From positions 248,001 to 312,000 of the forward strand of contig NZ_CBDBDD010000004.1 of NCBI RefSeq assembly GCF_965203655.1: a stretch of DNA of 64,000 nucleotides, given 5' to 3'. The DNA comes from Poriferisodalis sp965203655. GTDB lineage: Bacteria; Actinomycetota; Acidimicrobiia; Acidimicrobiales; Poriferisodalaceae. Position 1 is the stretch's first letter. Each line of letters starts with the position of its first letter. The notes beneath the pieces were generated by a model. The model had not been told where the DNA came from, made no database searches, and was given only the letters and a program-made list of their open reading frames with translations. The translations under genes were made by a program, and so were the position numbers. Shown piece after piece: positions 63,866-64,000 of this stretch.

Positions 63866-64000
63866 ATGCCAGTTGATCCGGATCGGGAGACTTGGAAACC
63901 GGGAATGTCCTGGGAGGACGCGATCGCCGAGATCGCGTACCTCAAGGAGCTGGCTGCCGAGATGGGCGGCCCGGAACGCATCAACCGCCAGCACCAGGGC
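63866..64000 (+). CDS. Biotin-dependent acyl-CoA carboxylase, carboxyltransferase subunit (N-terminus only)
   Basis: The first 45 residues are in the window. EIAYLKELAAEMGGPERINRQHQG, taken in parts, is the usual N-terminal helix of the beta (carboxyltransferase) subunits of propionyl-, methylcrotonyl- or geranyl-CoA carboxylases, which continue with a GRLTVRERI-like block; the window ends just before. ATG at 63866 follows GGGGAG. Which acyl-CoA is used cannot be told from this piece. Confidence 0.7.
   Translation, partial: MPVDPDRETWKPGMSWEDAIAEIAYLKELAAEMGGPERINRQHQG

Overview
The window is high-GC, gene-dense chromosomal DNA with third codon positions almost all G or C, many GTG starts and many ATGA, GTGA or TGATG stop/start overlaps. 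Seven luciferase-like (LLM, partly F420-type) oxidoreductases, type III CoA-transferase, Rieske and phytanoyl-CoA dioxygenases and xanthine-oxidase-family hydroxylases point to an actinobacterium. An aerobic Acidimicrobiia-like lineage is my best guess, by gene content only. I see about 53 protein genes, no tRNA, rRNA, CRISPR array, transposase or phage gene, and no gene that looks like a transcriptional regulator. No gene-free stretch exceeds 300 bases.

Layout. (1) 1-4283, minus strand: CopC-type copper protein (cut by the left edge), macro-domain protein, double CaiB-type CoA-transferase, SDR. (2) 4467-17694, plus strand: DAO-type FAD oxidase, LLM enzyme, SnoaL-like and VOC proteins, a duplicated reductive-dehalogenase-like Fe-S protein, a MetE-like protein, a three-subunit molybdenum hydroxylase (FAD, 2Fe-2S and Mo subunits as separate genes), a HyuA-type hydantoinase and another LLM enzyme. 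(3) 17776-23646, minus strand: DUF917 protein; a coupled phytanoyl-CoA-dioxygenase / ETNPPL-type phospholyase / APH-type kinase set; a small coiled-coil membrane protein; LLM enzyme. (4) 23732-39334, plus strand: PLP enzyme, L- and D-type carbamoylases, a fused 2Fe-2S/Mo xanthine-dehydrogenase-like protein, LLM enzyme, SsnA-like amidohydrolase, DpaL/YgeX-like ammonia-lyase, crotonase and a four-gene BMP-type nucleoside ABC transporter. (5) 39389-46538: Rieske dioxygenase pair, phytanoyl-CoA dioxygenase, nitroreductase (plus strand), acyl-CoA dehydrogenase, SDR, SsuD-like LLM. (6) 46777-53480, plus strand: P450, LLM, amidohydrolase, SDR, ERG4/ERG24-type sterol reductase, CobW GTPase. (7) 53510-63708, minus strand: LLM, Rieske oxygenase, cupin, SDR, ThDP enzyme, FAD-2Fe-2S fusion, Mo subunit, extradiol-type dioxygenase. 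(8) 63866-end: start of a biotin-dependent carboxyltransferase.

The whole reads as a catabolic region for nitrogen-containing and aromatic compounds. Block 4 is the most interesting: the combination of selenium-dependent-XDH-like protein, SsnA, DpaL, an M20 amidohydrolase and a nucleoside ABC transporter recalls the yge/ssnA purine (urate) gene clusters of anaerobes and enterics, here in what looks like an aerobic actinobacterium and joined to a D-carbamoylase. A second possible pathway is the dioxygenase, kinase and phospholyase set of block 3, which could hydroxylate an amine or amino acid, phosphorylate the new hydroxyl and eliminate phosphate. All pathway assignments are inference from motifs and gene order.
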